Source of the DNA: an uncultured Methanobrevibacter sp.
GTDB lineage: Archaea; Methanobacteriota; Methanobacteria; Methanobacteriales; Methanobacteriaceae
Reading direction: 5' to 3'
NCBI RefSeq assembly: GCF_900314615.1
Contig: NZ_OMWA01000025.1
Location: 1 to 54,955 of the forward strand
Length of the DNA stretch: 54,955 nucleotides
In this document: positions 1 to 7,483 of the stretch, piece by piece
Numbering within the stretch: position 1 is the stretch's first letter
Layout: each line of letters starts with the position of its first letter
Position numbers and translations under genes: made by a program
The notes under the pieces: model-generated
The model's input: the letters and a program-made list of their open reading frames with translations, nothing else
Told to the model about the DNA's origin: nothing
Databases searched by the model: none

Positions 1-1
1 A

Positions 2-1590
2 CCTGAAGAAGCTACTGCAAAAGCTAAAGATTTAACACGTATGGCTGTTGCAAAAGCAAGATTACTCGAACCATTAGAAGCTACCAAAGTAGCAGTAGAT
101 AACAAAGCATTAGTTATCGGTGGTGGAGTTGCAGGTATTCAGACCGCATTAGATTTAGGTGACATGGGATTCAAAACCTACATGGTAGAAAGAAACCCAA
201 CCATTGGTGGAAGAATGGGACAATTAGATAAAACTTTCCCTACTCTTGACTGTTCAATGTGTATTTTAGCACCTAAAATGGTAGACTGTGCAAAACACGA
301 AAACATCGAATTAATTTCCTACGCAGAAGTTAAAGAAGTTGACGGTTACATTGGAAACTTCACTGTAAAAGTTGAGAAAAAAGCTAGATACGTAGACGAA
401 GCATTATGTACTGGATGTGGCCAATGTCAAGAAGTTTGTCCTATTGAAATACCTAACTACTACGACGAAGGTGTCGGTATGGTTAAAGCTGCTTACATTC
501 CATTCCCTCAAGCTGTACCATTATGTGCAACTATCGATAAAGACTACTGTATCGAATGTAACTTATGTGTACAAGCATGTGGACCAGAAGCTATCGACCA
601 CAACCAACAACCTGAAATTATCGAATTAGAAGTTGGTACTATTGTCGCTGCTATCGGTTACGACCCATTCGACCCATCCGGAATTTACCAATACGGATAC
701 GGCCGTTTCTCAAACGTTATTACCGCTATGGAAATTGAAAGGATGATTAACGCATCCGGTCCTACCGGTGGACACGTAATCAAACCTTCTGACGGTATCG
801 AACCTAAACGTGTAGCATTCATCCACTGTGTAGGTTCAAGAGATGAACAAATCGGTAAACCATACTGTTCCAGAGTATGTTGTATGTACTCCATGAAAAA
901 CGCTCAATTATGTATTGACCACGAACCTGATACGAAGAGTTCTACAAAACATCTCAAGAAAAATACGGTATTGAATTTATCAGAGGTAAACCAGCACAAA
1001 TCTTCGAAAACGACGATTTAACCTTAACTATCAGAGCAGAAGATACTTTACTCGGTAAAGTAACTGAATACACTTACGATTTAGTTGTTTTAAGTGTAGG
1101 TCTCGAACACTCTGCTGGATCTGACGAACTCAGACAAACCTTAGGTCTCTCCAGATCTGCAGACGGATTCTACATGGAAGCTCACCCTAAACTCAGACCT
1201 GTTGACACCTTAACTGACGGTGTTTACATTGCTGGTGTAGCACAAGGTCCTAAAGATATTCCTGACTCCGTAGCACAAGGTTCAGCTGCAGCATCCAGAG
1301 CAGCAATCCCAATGGCTAAAGGAGAAGTAGAAATCGAACCTATTATTGCATCTAACGATGAAACCGTTTGTGGTGCTTGCCAAGTATGTGTAGAATTATG
1401 CCCATTCGACGCTATTTCTATCGCAACTGGTGTAGGTGGAAAAGAATTTGCACAAATTAACTCCGCATTATGTAAAGGATGTGGAACTTGTGTAGGTGCA
1501 TGTCCATCTGGTGCTATGAACCAACAACACTTCAAAACCGAGCAAATTATGGCACAAATCAGTGCTGCTCTTGAAGACTTAGGTAAATAG
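2..1590 (+). pseudogene. hdrA: CoB-CoM heterodisulfide reductase subunit A, 5'-partial and frameshifted
   Basis: HdrA is the FAD/iron-sulfur subunit that bifurcates electrons between ferredoxin and the CoM-S-S-CoB heterodisulfide in the last step of methanogenesis. The reading frame is already open at base 2, so the gene starts upstream of the window. Visible are the FAD-binding GGGVAGIQ, the CSMC motif, two cysteine clusters (CTGCGQCQEVC and CIECNLCVQAC) and, after the break, a C-terminal ferredoxin-like pair (CGACQVCVELC, CKGCGTCVGAC). Frame 2 is read up to about 930 (…CIDHEPDT), then runs into unrelated sequence that stops at 1021. The homologous reading resumes in frame 1 at 931 (YEEFYKTSQ…) and is open to 1590. 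By family comparison about 16 residues, including the YYMDIR-type stretch, are missing at the junction, so a deletion of roughly 49 bases is inferred. A sequencing or assembly artefact is possible because HdrA should be essential. Confidence 0.9.
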
Positions 1591-1593
1591 ATT

Positions 1594-1626
1594 TAGAGAT
1601 TAATTTCTCTATTTCTTTTTTTTTTT
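1594..1626 (+). terminator. hairpin plus T-tract after hdrA
   Basis: A 6-bp stem (1594-1599 with 1606-1611, loop ttaatt) lies four bases after the hdrA stop. It is followed by an almost uninterrupted run of T from 1612 to 1626. The oligo-T run alone fits an archaeal terminator. Confidence 0.6.
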
Positions 1627-1973
1627 CCAAAACCATTGACGTTAATGTAAAATCCGATTAATTATTTTACATGTTTTTAATTTTGATCTGTTTATTTTCA
1701 CTGATAATTTGATTTAAATGCTGTTATTTTCATGGCAAAAAATTTCAAGTTTTAGAATTTTCTTTGGTTAGCTTTTTTGATACTTATCAAAAATTTTATA
1801 TAATTTTAAATGTAAAATAAATTTGTACAAAAAGTACGTAATTATTTTATGAATTTAATAGGGGTTAGATTTATTCTAGCTGTCATATTAAGCTGTTTTT
1901 ATCATTTGATTAATATTTGAATGATTTTGTATATTAAGTAAGTATAACTATTGTTATTAAAGAGGAATGAAAC
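1627..1973 (+). promoter_or_regulatory. intergenic region upstream of the MFS gene
   Basis: Very AT-rich and without a credible gene. A TATA-like element ttttatataa lies at 1794-1803, which would give a long leader of about 150 nt. A weaker candidate (tgtatatta) lies at about 1928. The ribosome binding site agaggaatg precedes the ATG at 1974. No riboswitch-like conserved structure was recognised. Confidence 0.35.
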
Positions 1974-3134
1974 ATGAGATCCAATCCAAAAATACTTTTA
2001 TATATCCTGATGCTGTCAACACTGGCAATCAACACTCCTTTAAGTATTATTGGAATAATATCACAGATTTCTGAGTATTTTAACACATCAATTGCCCTGT
2101 CCGGTCTTTATGTAAGTTCATTTACATTTACAATTGCAATAACAGGTCTTTTTATACCAGTATTCTTTTCAAAACTGGGCAGAAAAACCACATTTGTTTC
2201 AATCCTGTCTCTATTTGCGGTTTCAAATCTTTTTATAATTTTTACCAAAAGCATTTACATTGCATCATTTTTTAGGATTCTCTCGGCAGTATTCTATCCG
2301 GCATTCATATCAGTCGCTCTGACATTCTGCGAAGAGATTGCTCCTGAAGGTGAAGGACAGGACTACATTACAAAAATACTTCTTGGAATTTCAGTCGGAA
2401 GCATAATTGGTCTTCCAATCACTACATGGTTTGGAGGTGTATTTGGCTATCAGGCAGCCATGACATGGATCTTTTTGATAAATCTGATTTCATTAGTGCT
2501 GATTGCAGTATTTTTCCCAAGCATCCCGGGTGAGTCTAAAAGCTATGGGATGTCATTGTCATCAGTTAAATCAAAAGAATTTATATTGGCCACAGTCGGA
2601 ATTATAATGATGCCTATCGGAGCAAGCATAGTTTATAATTACATGCCATACTTCCTGCAGACCGTCAGCCACATATACACTCATCAGTTAAGCATATTTC
2701 TGTTTTCCTATGGTCTGATTTCAATAATTGGTACATGGTTAGGTGGAAAACTGATAGTCATCAAAGACAAGGCCACATTAATCATTTTCCAGCTGGTGTG
2801 CGCTTCAGTATTTTTGGGATTATTTGTCTTTGCAGATTATCTGATTCCTGTTTTAGTTTTATTTTTGATATTCGGAATACTGGACGGAATGGGATACAAT
2901 CTCATACAATATATTGAAACATCAGTTCTTCCTGATATTCCCGAACTTGCAAACGGTATATTTTTAAGCGTTCTCAATGGTGGAATTGCAATAGGCATTG
3001 CTATCGGAGGATTTCTGGTAGATGGATTGGGAGTAATGTCAATATTCATTTTTGGAATAATGTTTTTACTCATTGCATTTGCTTTACTGGTTTATGTCAT
3101 TTTAGTTTTAAAAATTGATTTAAAATATAGTTAA
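1974..3134 (+). CDS. MFS-family transporter
   Basis: A 386-residue integral membrane protein with about twelve hydrophobic segments and the length of a major facilitator superfamily permease. The loop after the second segment carries the SKLGRKTT stretch, which matches the MFS motif-A loop between helices 2 and 3. A longer hydrophilic loop near the middle (around residues 185-205, IPGESKSYG) separates the two six-helix halves. The ATG at 1974 is preceded by gaggaatg. It probably exports or imports a small organic molecule, in the general group of arabinose-efflux/drug-efflux-like permeases; the substrate cannot be told. It stands alone between hdrA and a convergent toxin-antitoxin locus. Confidence 0.8.
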   Translation: MRSNPKILLYILMLSTLAINTPLSIIGIISQISEYFNTSIALSGLYVSSFTFTIAITGLFIPVFFSKLGRKTTFVSILSLFAVSNLFIIFTKSIYIASFFRILSAVFYPAFISVALTFCEEIAPEGEGQDYITKILLGISVGSIIGLPITTWFGGVFGYQAAMTWIFLINLISLVLIAVFFPSIPGESKSYGMSLSSVKSKEFILATVGIIMMPIGASIVYNYMPYFLQTVSHIYTHQLSIFLFSYGLISIIGTWLGGKLIVIKDKATLIIFQLVCASVFLGLFVFADYLIPVLVLFLIFGILDGMGYNLIQYIETSVLPDIPELANGIFLSVLNGGIAIGIAIGGFLVDGLGVMSIFIFGIMFLLIAFALLVYVILVLKIDLKYS

Positions 3135-3157
3135 TCAAATTTTTTATTAGTTGGTGA

Positions 3158-3544
3158 TTAATGTATTCTATTTATTCCGTTAGCTCTGTCGAAATCACTA
3201 TCAAAACTAATTATTTCTGTAATATTTTCTTTTTTCATTAAATATATGTACATAGAATCAAAGAATGAAATTTTTGAATCATATTTAACGAATATTTCCA
3301 TAGCATCATCGAAAAATTCATAATCATCGATTACATTTACTATCTTTGGAAGTGTTCTATAGATTTCACGTATTTCTTTGGTGTTCAATTTATTTTTTAA
3401 AACAGTAATGGTTTCTGCAATGACAAGTTTTGAGATGATAAACTCATCTAGTTTTATTTTTTCGAATATTTCAACAGCTTTCTGATGCCATTGATCATTA
3501 GATACGAATAAGGCAACAATGAATGTTGTATCTAAAAAATACAA
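3158..3544 (-). CDS. VapC-type PIN-domain toxin
   Basis: A 128-residue PIN-domain ribonuclease. The acidic residues expected at the active site are visible: D5 (FLDTTF), E44 (VIAET), D96 (SFFDSMY) and D115/D117 (SFDSDFD). PIN toxins of this type cleave RNA, often tRNA or rRNA, when the antitoxin is lost. The start is a TTG at 3544, chosen because a strong ggaggt lies just upstream at 3553-3558 on the reverse strand. The gene follows two antitoxin-like ORFs on the same strand, and the nearer one ends only 13 bases before it. Confidence 0.85.
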   Translation of the reverse strand: MYFLDTTFIVALFVSNDQWHQKAVEIFEKIKLDEFIISKLVIAETITVLKNKLNTKEIREIYRTLPKIVNVIDDYEFFDDAMEIFVKYDSKISFFDSMYIYLMKKENITEIISFDSDFDRANGINRIH

Positions 3545-3557
3545 GATTAACTACCTC

Positions 3558-3689
3558 CTATTTCATTTTATGTTTTAGATTGACACAGTTAATTGGCATA
3601 GTAGCAGTATATCTTCCAATCATGTCTTTTAAACTAAGGTGAGTTTCAACATTTCCTAAATTGTTTTTGTTATTTTTATTGATATTCAT
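3558..3689 (-). CDS. short antitoxin-like ORF (43 aa), truncated paralogue of the upstream VapB-like gene
   Basis: Not in any conventional size range, but well supported. The ATG at 3689 follows ggtgatatt and the frame ends with a stop at 3560-3558, 13 bases before the vapC start. The second half (LSLKDMIGRYTATMPINCVNLKHK) matches the C-terminal toxin-binding part of the 78-residue antitoxin just upstream (LTLEDMIGRYTSKEPIDSVKLKHD). The N-terminal AbrB-like DNA-binding half is missing and replaced by an Asn/Lys-rich leader (MNINKNNKNN). It could be a degenerate duplicate or a functional toxin-neutralising peptide without DNA binding. Confidence 0.65.
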   Translation of the reverse strand: MNINKNNKNNLGNVETHLSLKDMIGRYTATMPINCVNLKHKMK

Positions 3690-3741
3690 AATATCACCTA
3701 ACATTATGTTAGATACCTAACTATTTAAAGTTTTCCTAAAT

Positions 3742-3978
3742 TTAAAATTTACCATTTTTGAAGTCATGTTTTAATTTAACTGAATCAATAGGTTCTTTTG
3801 ATGTGTATCTTCCTATCATATCTTCTAAAGTTAATTCTTTAATGAAATCCAATTCTACTTTTCCATTTTCATTGATTTTCCATTCAATTTTATAAGTTTT
3901 ATCTAAATCGAACTCTTTTCTAATTTCTGCAGGAATCACTGTTTGAAATTTGTCATAAATGCTTGTAATACTAACCAT
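3742..3978 (-). CDS. AbrB/SpoVT-like antitoxin (VapB type)
   Basis: A 78-residue protein with an N-terminal swapped-hairpin AbrB-type DNA-binding motif (TSIYDKFQTVIPAEIRKEFDL, residues about 5-25) followed by a C-terminal segment (LTLEDMIGRYTSKEP) that would bind the toxin. It heads the reverse-strand locus abrB-type antitoxin / short antitoxin / PIN toxin and is divergent from glyA. AbrB-type antitoxins usually autorepress their operon; the shared 155-bp divergent region (3979-4133) would be the place for this. Confidence 0.8.
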   Translation of the reverse strand: MVSITSIYDKFQTVIPAEIRKEFDLDKTYKIEWKINENGKVELDFIKELTLEDMIGRYTSKEPIDSVKLKHDFKNGKF

Positions 3979-4133
3979 CCAATCACTTCCTAACTATACT
4001 TTGCTATTCTAACCTTAAATAAATATTGATTTTTTAATAGTAATTCAGTTCTTATTATTATTTCATAAATCTTATATTAGAAGATAAACAAAAATTAAAT
4101 CATAAATATATAATTGGATATTAGGTGTAATAA

Positions 4134-5402
4134 ATGGCTAATTATCATGACGAAATTTTAAACTTTGAAAAAATTGCAAAAGAACATACTGAATACATGA
4201 GAAATAGTATAAACCTTATTGCTTCTGAAAACGTTACCAGTGTAGAGGTAACTGAAGCTCTGGCTACTGATTTTGCTCACAGATACGCTGAAGGTCAGGC
4301 TTTTGAAAGATTCTACGAAGGATGCCAATACGTAGACTTGGTTGAAGATAAAACCAAAAAACTTTCATGTAAAGTCTATGACTGTGACTATGCCAATGTT
4401 CAGCCTGTTTCCGGTGTAACTGCAAACCTTGCAGCATTTTTCGGATTTGCAAAACCTGGTGAAAAAGTAATGGCTCTTGAAGTACCTTCAGGAGGTCACA
4501 TCTCCCACGCTGATGTTAGTGCAGCAGGTATCAGAGGCCTTAAAACAGTATTCCACCCACTTGACAAAAACGTAATGAACATTGACATAGATGCGATGAA
4601 CAAAAAGATTTTAGAGGAAAAACCAAAAATAGTACTCTTCGGTGGAAGTTTATTCTTATTCCCTCACCCAATTAAAGAAGCTCGTGAAGCAGCTGATGAA
4701 GTTGGCGCAACCATAATGTATGACGGGGCACATGTTTTAGGTTTAATTGCAGGAGGACAGTTCCAGCAACCTCTAAAAGAAGGAGCAGACCTCATGATGG
4801 GAAGTACCCACAAAACATTCCCAGGTCCTCAGGGAGGAATTATTCTCTCACACAAGGAAAACGAAGAAATCATTGACAACGCAGTGTTCCCTGGTGTTGT
4901 AAGTAATCACCACCTCCACCACTTGCTCGGTTTAGGTATTGCAACAGCTGAAATGCTGGAGTTCGGTGAAGCATACGCAAAACAGACCATCAAAAACGCT
5001 CAGGCATTAGGTCAGGCAATGTATGAATTAGGCTTTGACGTGTTATGTGAAGATTTAGGATTCACCCAGTCCCACCAGATTGCAGTTGACTTAAGCTCAA
5101 TCAGGTCAGCATCAGACATTGCAAAAGAACTCGCTGACAATAACGTAATCCTGAACAAAAACCTGCTTCCTGGAGATAACAGAGACAACTCCGATGATCC
5201 GTCAGGTATCAGAATAGGTACTCAGGAAATTACAAGACGTGGATTAAAAGAAAAAGAAATGGAAGAAGTTGCTCAGTTCATCAAACGTGTTGCAGTTGAC
5301 AAAGAAGACATTGCTGATGAAGTTGCTGAATTCATGAATCAGTACACAACCTTAGATTACGCATTCTCTGACAGAGATGCTTATCAATATCACAAATTAT
5401 AG
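4134..5402 (+). CDS. glyA: serine hydroxymethyltransferase
   Basis: Interconverts serine and glycine with transfer of a one-carbon unit to a pterin, tetrahydromethanopterin in methanogens. At 422 residues it has the archaeal length. The PLP lysine is K227 in MGSTHKTFPGPQGG. Further family marks are NLIASENVTS near the N-terminus, the QPVSGVTANLAAF stretch and GGSLFLFPHP. The ATG at 4134 follows aggtg. The next gene starts 6 bases after its stop and encodes a methanopterin-related flavoprotein, so the two are probably one C1-pathway operon. TATA candidates lie at about 4068-4076 and 4104-4112; the latter would leave almost no leader. Confidence 0.95.
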   Translation: MANYHDEILNFEKIAKEHTEYMRNSINLIASENVTSVEVTEALATDFAHRYAEGQAFERFYEGCQYVDLVEDKTKKLSCKVYDCDYANVQPVSGVTANLAAFFGFAKPGEKVMALEVPSGGHISHADVSAAGIRGLKTVFHPLDKNVMNIDIDAMNKKILEEKPKIVLFGGSLFLFPHPIKEAREAADEVGATIMYDGAHVLGLIAGGQFQQPLKEGADLMMGSTHKTFPGPQGGIILSHKENEEIIDNAVFPGVVSNHHLHHLLGLGIATAEMLEFGEAYAKQTIKNAQALGQAMYELGFDVLCEDLGFTQSHQIAVDLSSIRSASDIAKELADNNVILNKNLLPGDNRDNSDDPSGIRIGTQEITRRGLKEKEMEEVAQFIKRVAVDKEDIADEVAEFMNQYTTLDYAFSDRDAYQYHKL

Positions 5403-5408
5403 ATTAAA

Positions 5409-6101
5409 ATGAGAATCGCATTTGCATTTACCGGAGCAGGTCATTTACTTAGGCAGTCAGTCCATGTTGCCCGTGAACTTGCTAAAGATCATGAAGTAAC
5501 TGTATTTCTGTCAGGTGCAGCAGAAGAAGTCCTTAAGATGTATGGGCTTTACGAAAGCGTTGAAAGGATTACTGGTGGAAAATACCGTGAACTGGCTACT
5601 GATTCAAACCAAAAGTTCTCATATCCAATTACAGGCCGTTTATCCCTAGGTAAATATGACTTGCTGATAGTATCACCTGCTACTGCAAACACAGTTTCCA
5701 AAATAGTCTATGGTATAGCCGATACCTTGGTAACCAATGCTGTTGCACAGGCCGGAAAAGGCGCTGTTCCGGTTTATATGGTGCCTGTTGATATTCATCC
5801 CGGACCAATAGATACTGTGCTTCCTTCAAAAATAGAACTTTCAAAATGTGAAGGTTGCGATGACTGTGTTGCTGCTCTTGCATGTGAACAGGGTGCAATC
5901 ATTCCTCATTCCGAAATTGACCTTACAAAATGTATCGGATGCGGACTTTGCAGAAACACATGTCCTAATGATGCAATTTCAGAAGGAAAAATCATAACAA
6001 TCTATATGCGGGAGATTGACATTGAAAATACCCGCAAACTCTCAGATATTGACAATATTCAGATATTTGAAAATCCGGAAGATATTTTAGACAAAATCTA
6101 A
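5409..6101 (+). CDS. dmrB: iron-sulfur flavoprotein, DmrB/MJ0208-family dihydromethanopterin reductase-like
   Basis: A 230-residue protein with an N-terminal flavoprotein (FMN) domain starting FAFTGAGHLLR and containing SPATANTVSKI. It is followed by two 4Fe-4S clusters: C147-C150-C153-C159 and C175-C178-C181-C185 (CIGCGLCRNTCP). This architecture is that of the archaeal dihydromethanopterin reductase DmrB and the related MJ0208 archaeoflavoproteins, which reduce dihydromethanopterin to the C1 carrier H4MPT using reduced ferredoxin-like donors. Its position 6 bp after glyA, an H4MPT-using enzyme, supports this role. The exact substrate is an inference. The last 15 bases overlap the convergent DUF192 gene. 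Confidence 0.8.
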   Translation: MRIAFAFTGAGHLLRQSVHVARELAKDHEVTVFLSGAAEEVLKMYGLYESVERITGGKYRELATDSNQKFSYPITGRLSLGKYDLLIVSPATANTVSKIVYGIADTLVTNAVAQAGKGAVPVYMVPVDIHPGPIDTVLPSKIELSKCEGCDDCVAALACEQGAIIPHSEIDLTKCIGCGLCRNTCPNDAISEGKIITIYMREIDIENTRKLSDIDNIQIFENPEDILDKI

Positions 6102-6413
6102 TTTATCTCCAATTTCTATTTTTAACCTGTTTTTTTCACTTTCCAAAATAAATTCCGCTTTTTTTGAAGGTTTATAGAATCTCCATGGCTTTAACGTGGC
6201 CTTGTCGAAAACCCTTTTTTCATCATCCAGAAAATAAACATCAATGTCAAATCTCATAAAAAGAGTATGGATAGATGAGTCAGCAAGTCCTGTGAAAAGC
6301 ATTGCAGATGCAATTTCACTTTTTCCCATCAATCCTTTAAAACGCTTAAAAAAAGTATCTGCAACTTCAATATTGATGTTAAAGTATTCACCAGTCGTTT
6401 TATTTATAATCAT
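6087..6413 (-). CDS. DUF192 family protein
   Basis: A 108-residue protein with the DUF192 hallmarks: a KRFKGLMGK stretch at about residues 23-31, a conserved mid-section ending in HTLFMRFDIDVYFLD, and a C-terminal GDKLDFV. Members are small beta-barrel proteins of unknown function, often predicted as exported in bacteria. Here no signal peptide is present, so it is probably cytoplasmic. It overlaps the 3' end of the dmrB-like gene on the opposite strand by 15 bases. The start is poorly supported by a ribosome binding site. Confidence 0.75.
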   Translation of the reverse strand: MIINKTTGEYFNINIEVADTFFKRFKGLMGKSEIASAMLFTGLADSSIHTLFMRFDIDVYFLDDEKRVFDKATLKPWRFYKPSKKAEFILESEKNRLKIEIGDKLDFV

Positions 6414-6464
6414 TAATTTAAATATCTGTTTTATGATATTTAAGTCTTTAACAAGGTTAAATCA

Positions 6465-7145
6465 TTATTGAGGTATGCTTCCAAACCCATATGTTTTTGA
6501 TTTGATGTTTCCTTCATCAAAATCCTTAAGAGCTGTTTCAAACTCCTCGGTTGAAAATACTCCAGGTATAATCAGCTTTTCCTCTTTTTTTGTTAATATA
6601 AAACATGGTGTTGCAGTAATGTGGTGGCTTAAAGCCTCTTCCTTGTCAAGTTCCGCTTCGATATTGTAGTAGTTGTTGTCAAGAATTCTTTTAATTTCAC
6701 TTTCAGCTATTCCGCAGGAAAGTGCAAGCTCTTCGAGAAGTTTATTGTCTGCAATATTTTTGTTCTCGCAGAAGTTAGCATAAAAAATCTTTTCAACAAG
6801 ATCAAGTGTAACTTCCGGATGAAATGCCTGTGCGAACTTGGAGAGTCTGTGAGCATCCTTTGAGCTTCTGAAAATCATATCCTTAAAATTGATTTTTAAG
6901 CCGTCTTCAAGAGCAATATCTTCAATCTCTTCAAGTCTTTCTAATGCTTCGCTTTCTGTGATGTCATACTTTTGGGCGTATCTTTCACGTGCACTAATGC
7001 TGGCCTTTCCGGTCAGTGATTCAAGTTCAAATGATCTGATTTCCCATTCTGTGTCCAAATCCAAATTTTCAACGGCTTTTTGGAGTCTTTTAAGTCCGAT
7101 ATATGAGTATGGACAGTTAAAGTCGATTAAATAAATAATATTCAT
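6465..7145 (-). CDS. DsbA/FrnE-family thioredoxin-like oxidoreductase
   Basis: A 226-residue protein of the DsbA-like 2-hydroxychromene-2-carboxylate isomerase/FrnE group. Visible are the thioredoxin-fold start IIYLIDFNCPYSYIG with a CPYS motif (only the first cysteine of the usual CxxC), the helical insertion with SKDAHRLSKFA, and the cis-proline strand ITATPCFIL. The cytoplasmic location is inferred from the absence of a signal peptide. Such proteins act in thiol-disulfide chemistry or glutathione-like isomerisations; the substrate is unknown. Its ATG overlaps the stop of a 36-codon ORF (atga), suggesting translational coupling. Confidence 0.75.
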   Translation of the reverse strand: MNIIYLIDFNCPYSYIGLKRLQKAVENLDLDTEWEIRSFELESLTGKASISARERYAQKYDITESEALERLEEIEDIALEDGLKINFKDMIFRSSKDAHRLSKFAQAFHPEVTLDLVEKIFYANFCENKNIADNKLLEELALSCGIAESEIKRILDNNYYNIEAELDKEEALSHHITATPCFILTKKEEKLIIPGVFSTEEFETALKDFDEGNIKSKTYGFGSIPQ

Positions 7146-7252
7146 TTTTTATCATCTTTTTTCTTTGATTTGTCCTTTTTGGATAATTTGTATAATTTTA
7201 CGAAATTATCGATGGTTCTAATGATTGTGTTGTATTTTCTGTAAAATCCCAT
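7142..7252 (-). CDS. small Lys-rich ORF (36 aa) overlapping the FrnE-like gene
   Basis: Reads MGFYRKYNTIIRTIDNFVKLYKL followed by a tail made almost only of Lys, Asp and Ser. The ATG is at 7252; the TGA at 7144-7142 overlaps the ATG of the FrnE-like gene in an atga arrangement. The N-terminal two thirds could form an amphipathic helix. No clear ribosome binding site precedes it, so it may be only an upstream coding leader. No known family was recognised. Confidence 0.4.
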   Translation of the reverse strand: MGFYRKYNTIIRTIDNFVKLYKLSKKDKSKKKDDKK

Positions 7253-7483
7253 ATGATTATTTTTGGATATTATTTTATATCAATTTTTTCTGTATTTTCA
7301 AGCAGCTTCGCTTGCCTCAATATTTCCCTTTGGTGAAAATAATCCTAGTTTTTAATTTAAAAACACTCAGATTTTTAAAAATTTTCTAAATTGCCATAAC
7401 CTTTATTTATTATCTAAAACAAAAAGATACATATTATAAATTTTTATTTACCTATATTAATTTTAATTATTTGAGGAGTTACA
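7253..7483 (+). promoter_or_regulatory. region upstream of ileS
   Basis: No further gene seen. A TATA-like tattataaatt lies at about 7433-7443 and a strong ribosome binding site gaggag directly precedes the ileS ATG. A small hairpin (caagc/gcttg) at about 7299-7315 is of unclear meaning. Confidence 0.35.

Noticed and set aside
925..1025. Programmed frameshift or recoded (Sec/Pyl) codon in hdrA
   Set aside because: Conserved residues are missing at the junction and there is no in-frame stop codon to recode at that point; a deletion explains the pattern better.
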